Origin: Skeletonema tropicum
Taxonomy: Eukaryota; Bacillariophyta; Thalassiosirophyceae; Thalassiosirales; Thalassiosiraceae
Direction of reading: 5' to 3'
Assembly: GCA_037178625.1 (NCBI GenBank)
Contig: CM074139.1
Span: forward strand, 620,001-684,000
DNA length: 64,000 bases
Positions within the stretch are counted from its first letter, which is position 1. Every line of letters begins with the position of its first letter. The position numbers and the translations under genes are program-made. Below are positions 63,089-64,000 of the stretch, in pieces. A model generated the notes under the pieces. The model saw nothing but the letters and a program-made list of their open reading frames with translations. It had not been told where the DNA came from and ran no database searches.

Positions 63089-64000
63089 TCTTGTTTATCT
63101 ATGTGTTGCGACGGATGGAGGGGATGCTGCTCAATAGAGTTGTTAGTAGTTGTGTCTCCTAACTATGGATGTTCATGCTCTTGCTTCTTTGTTCTTCATC
63201 CAGCTTGTGCTCAGGTAAACGTGCGCTTGTGCTCTCTCTAAGTTGTGGTAGAGTGTTGCATATTGTGCAAGGAACACGCCGCGGCGAATCGGAGTTCGAC
63301 AGAATACAAATTGCAGAGAAGCAGGTAAGCATAATGCACTACCAAGTCCTTTGTAGAAAATTTCAAAAGAGCAGCTGGCCTGCAGCTGGCTTGTTCCTCA
63401 TAAAATGATTCTTGCTCTCGTCACTGTGGAGTGTTGTATTGGCACTTGAACGGGCCTTTCTCTCTGTTCTTCCCGTTGGCAGGCCCGCAAAGTTAGAAAA
63501 AAGCGTGTCTTTTTGAATGTTCAGCTGGCATTACTAATTCCTTTTTATGTAAATTTACAAATGGATACGCGAGGCTCTTACTGTCCGAGACGACGTGTCA
63601 TGACAACTGGGACTCCGTGAAGCTTTTGTACGACATGCAAAGACACGGGAGTCGTGCGTGTTGACGACCGCGACTCAGGAAGTATTGGTCGTGAAAAGGC
63701 TTTGGGTTCAAGGTTTTGGTCGTGAAAATGAGAATTTGGTCGTGCGGTCGTGAGTAATGGCGGGAACATCAATATGTAAAGATCGTGAATCGACTAGCTA
63801 GCAAGCAAATACAAAGGCCAAAGAGGGCCAAAGGCTACTTACTCCTTCTTACTGTGCTAATTACTAATTATCCAGGGTTATCTCCATTCCAGCCAAAGAC
63901 TGCTTAGAAGTAGCAATTCAAATATTGTATTGTACAATACTCACTTTATTTATTTTTAAGTTGATAATAAAGATGCGGTTTGCTTCTTCTCTACTATTCT
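63089..64000. other. 5' flank of copy 8 and right end of the window
   Basis: Matches 54,348-54,856 and then 56,028-56,140, and preserves the empty target of the hAT-like element at about 63,572-63,580. No gene is supported. Confidence 0.45.

Noticed and set aside
1..64000. CRISPR array, operon or prokaryotic insertion
   Set aside because: No regular spacer-repeat array, no ribosome-binding-site spacing and no bacterial gene order; genes are spliced and widely spaced.

Overview
This is nuclear eukaryotic DNA, most likely from a centric diatom of the Thalassiosira/Cyclotella type (inference). Three things support this. Genes carry short GT-AG introns. Two proteins start with a signal peptide followed by an AF-type cleavage motif (ANAF, TSAF), the bipartite plastid-targeting signal of diatoms. 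There are several heat-shock-factor (HSF) genes and a diatom-type Ty1/copia element with acidic GV repeats. No rRNA, convincing tRNA, operon or CRISPR array was seen.

Layout. 1-6.3 kb holds four ordinary genes: a partial unknown, a small plastid membrane protein, a secreted Cys-repeat protein and a GILT-like thiol reductase. 6.3-15.3 kb holds two tandem copies of a cassette made of an HSF gene (+) convergent with a secreted Cys-rich gene (-). A third copy lies at 36.6-39.9 kb. 15.4-23.4 kb holds a small membrane protein, a divergent pair of secreted Pro/Ser/Thr-rich proteins and a plastid-type alanyl-tRNA synthetase. 23.5-26.4 kb is almost gene-free but has a tyrosine-recombinase remnant and palindromes. 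CDC14 is at 26.5-28.5 kb.

From 28.9 kb the window is accessory DNA. It holds a long-TIR element with unrecognised ORFs (29.7-32.1 kb), a MULE-type transposase gene (32.5-35.6 kb), PIF1/Helitron-type helicase debris (40.3-41.1 kb), a structurally complete Ty1/copia retrotransposon (42,710-48,761) with near-identical LTRs and a 5-bp target duplication, and three foldback or hAT-like non-autonomous elements.

Through this region, and especially from 53 to 63.1 kb, runs a family of eight small disordered proteins, called here the MF-TPK family. They begin M-F-x-T-P-K and share a CP-x-PP-[RA] motif that resembles the core of plant SIAMESE-type CDK inhibitors. The first copy lies beside CDC14. The array shows duplication, truncation, stop loss and a chimeric copy.

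The leads most worth checking are: (1) a perfect 15-nt complement between an internal LTR sequence and the primer-binding position of the copia element, with the geometry expected for self-priming; (2) the MF-TPK family; (3) the triplicated HSF/secreted-protein cassette; (4) the long-TIR element with unrecognised ORFs; (5) a 1.16-kb hAT-like element whose empty site is preserved in a paralogous segment of this window.
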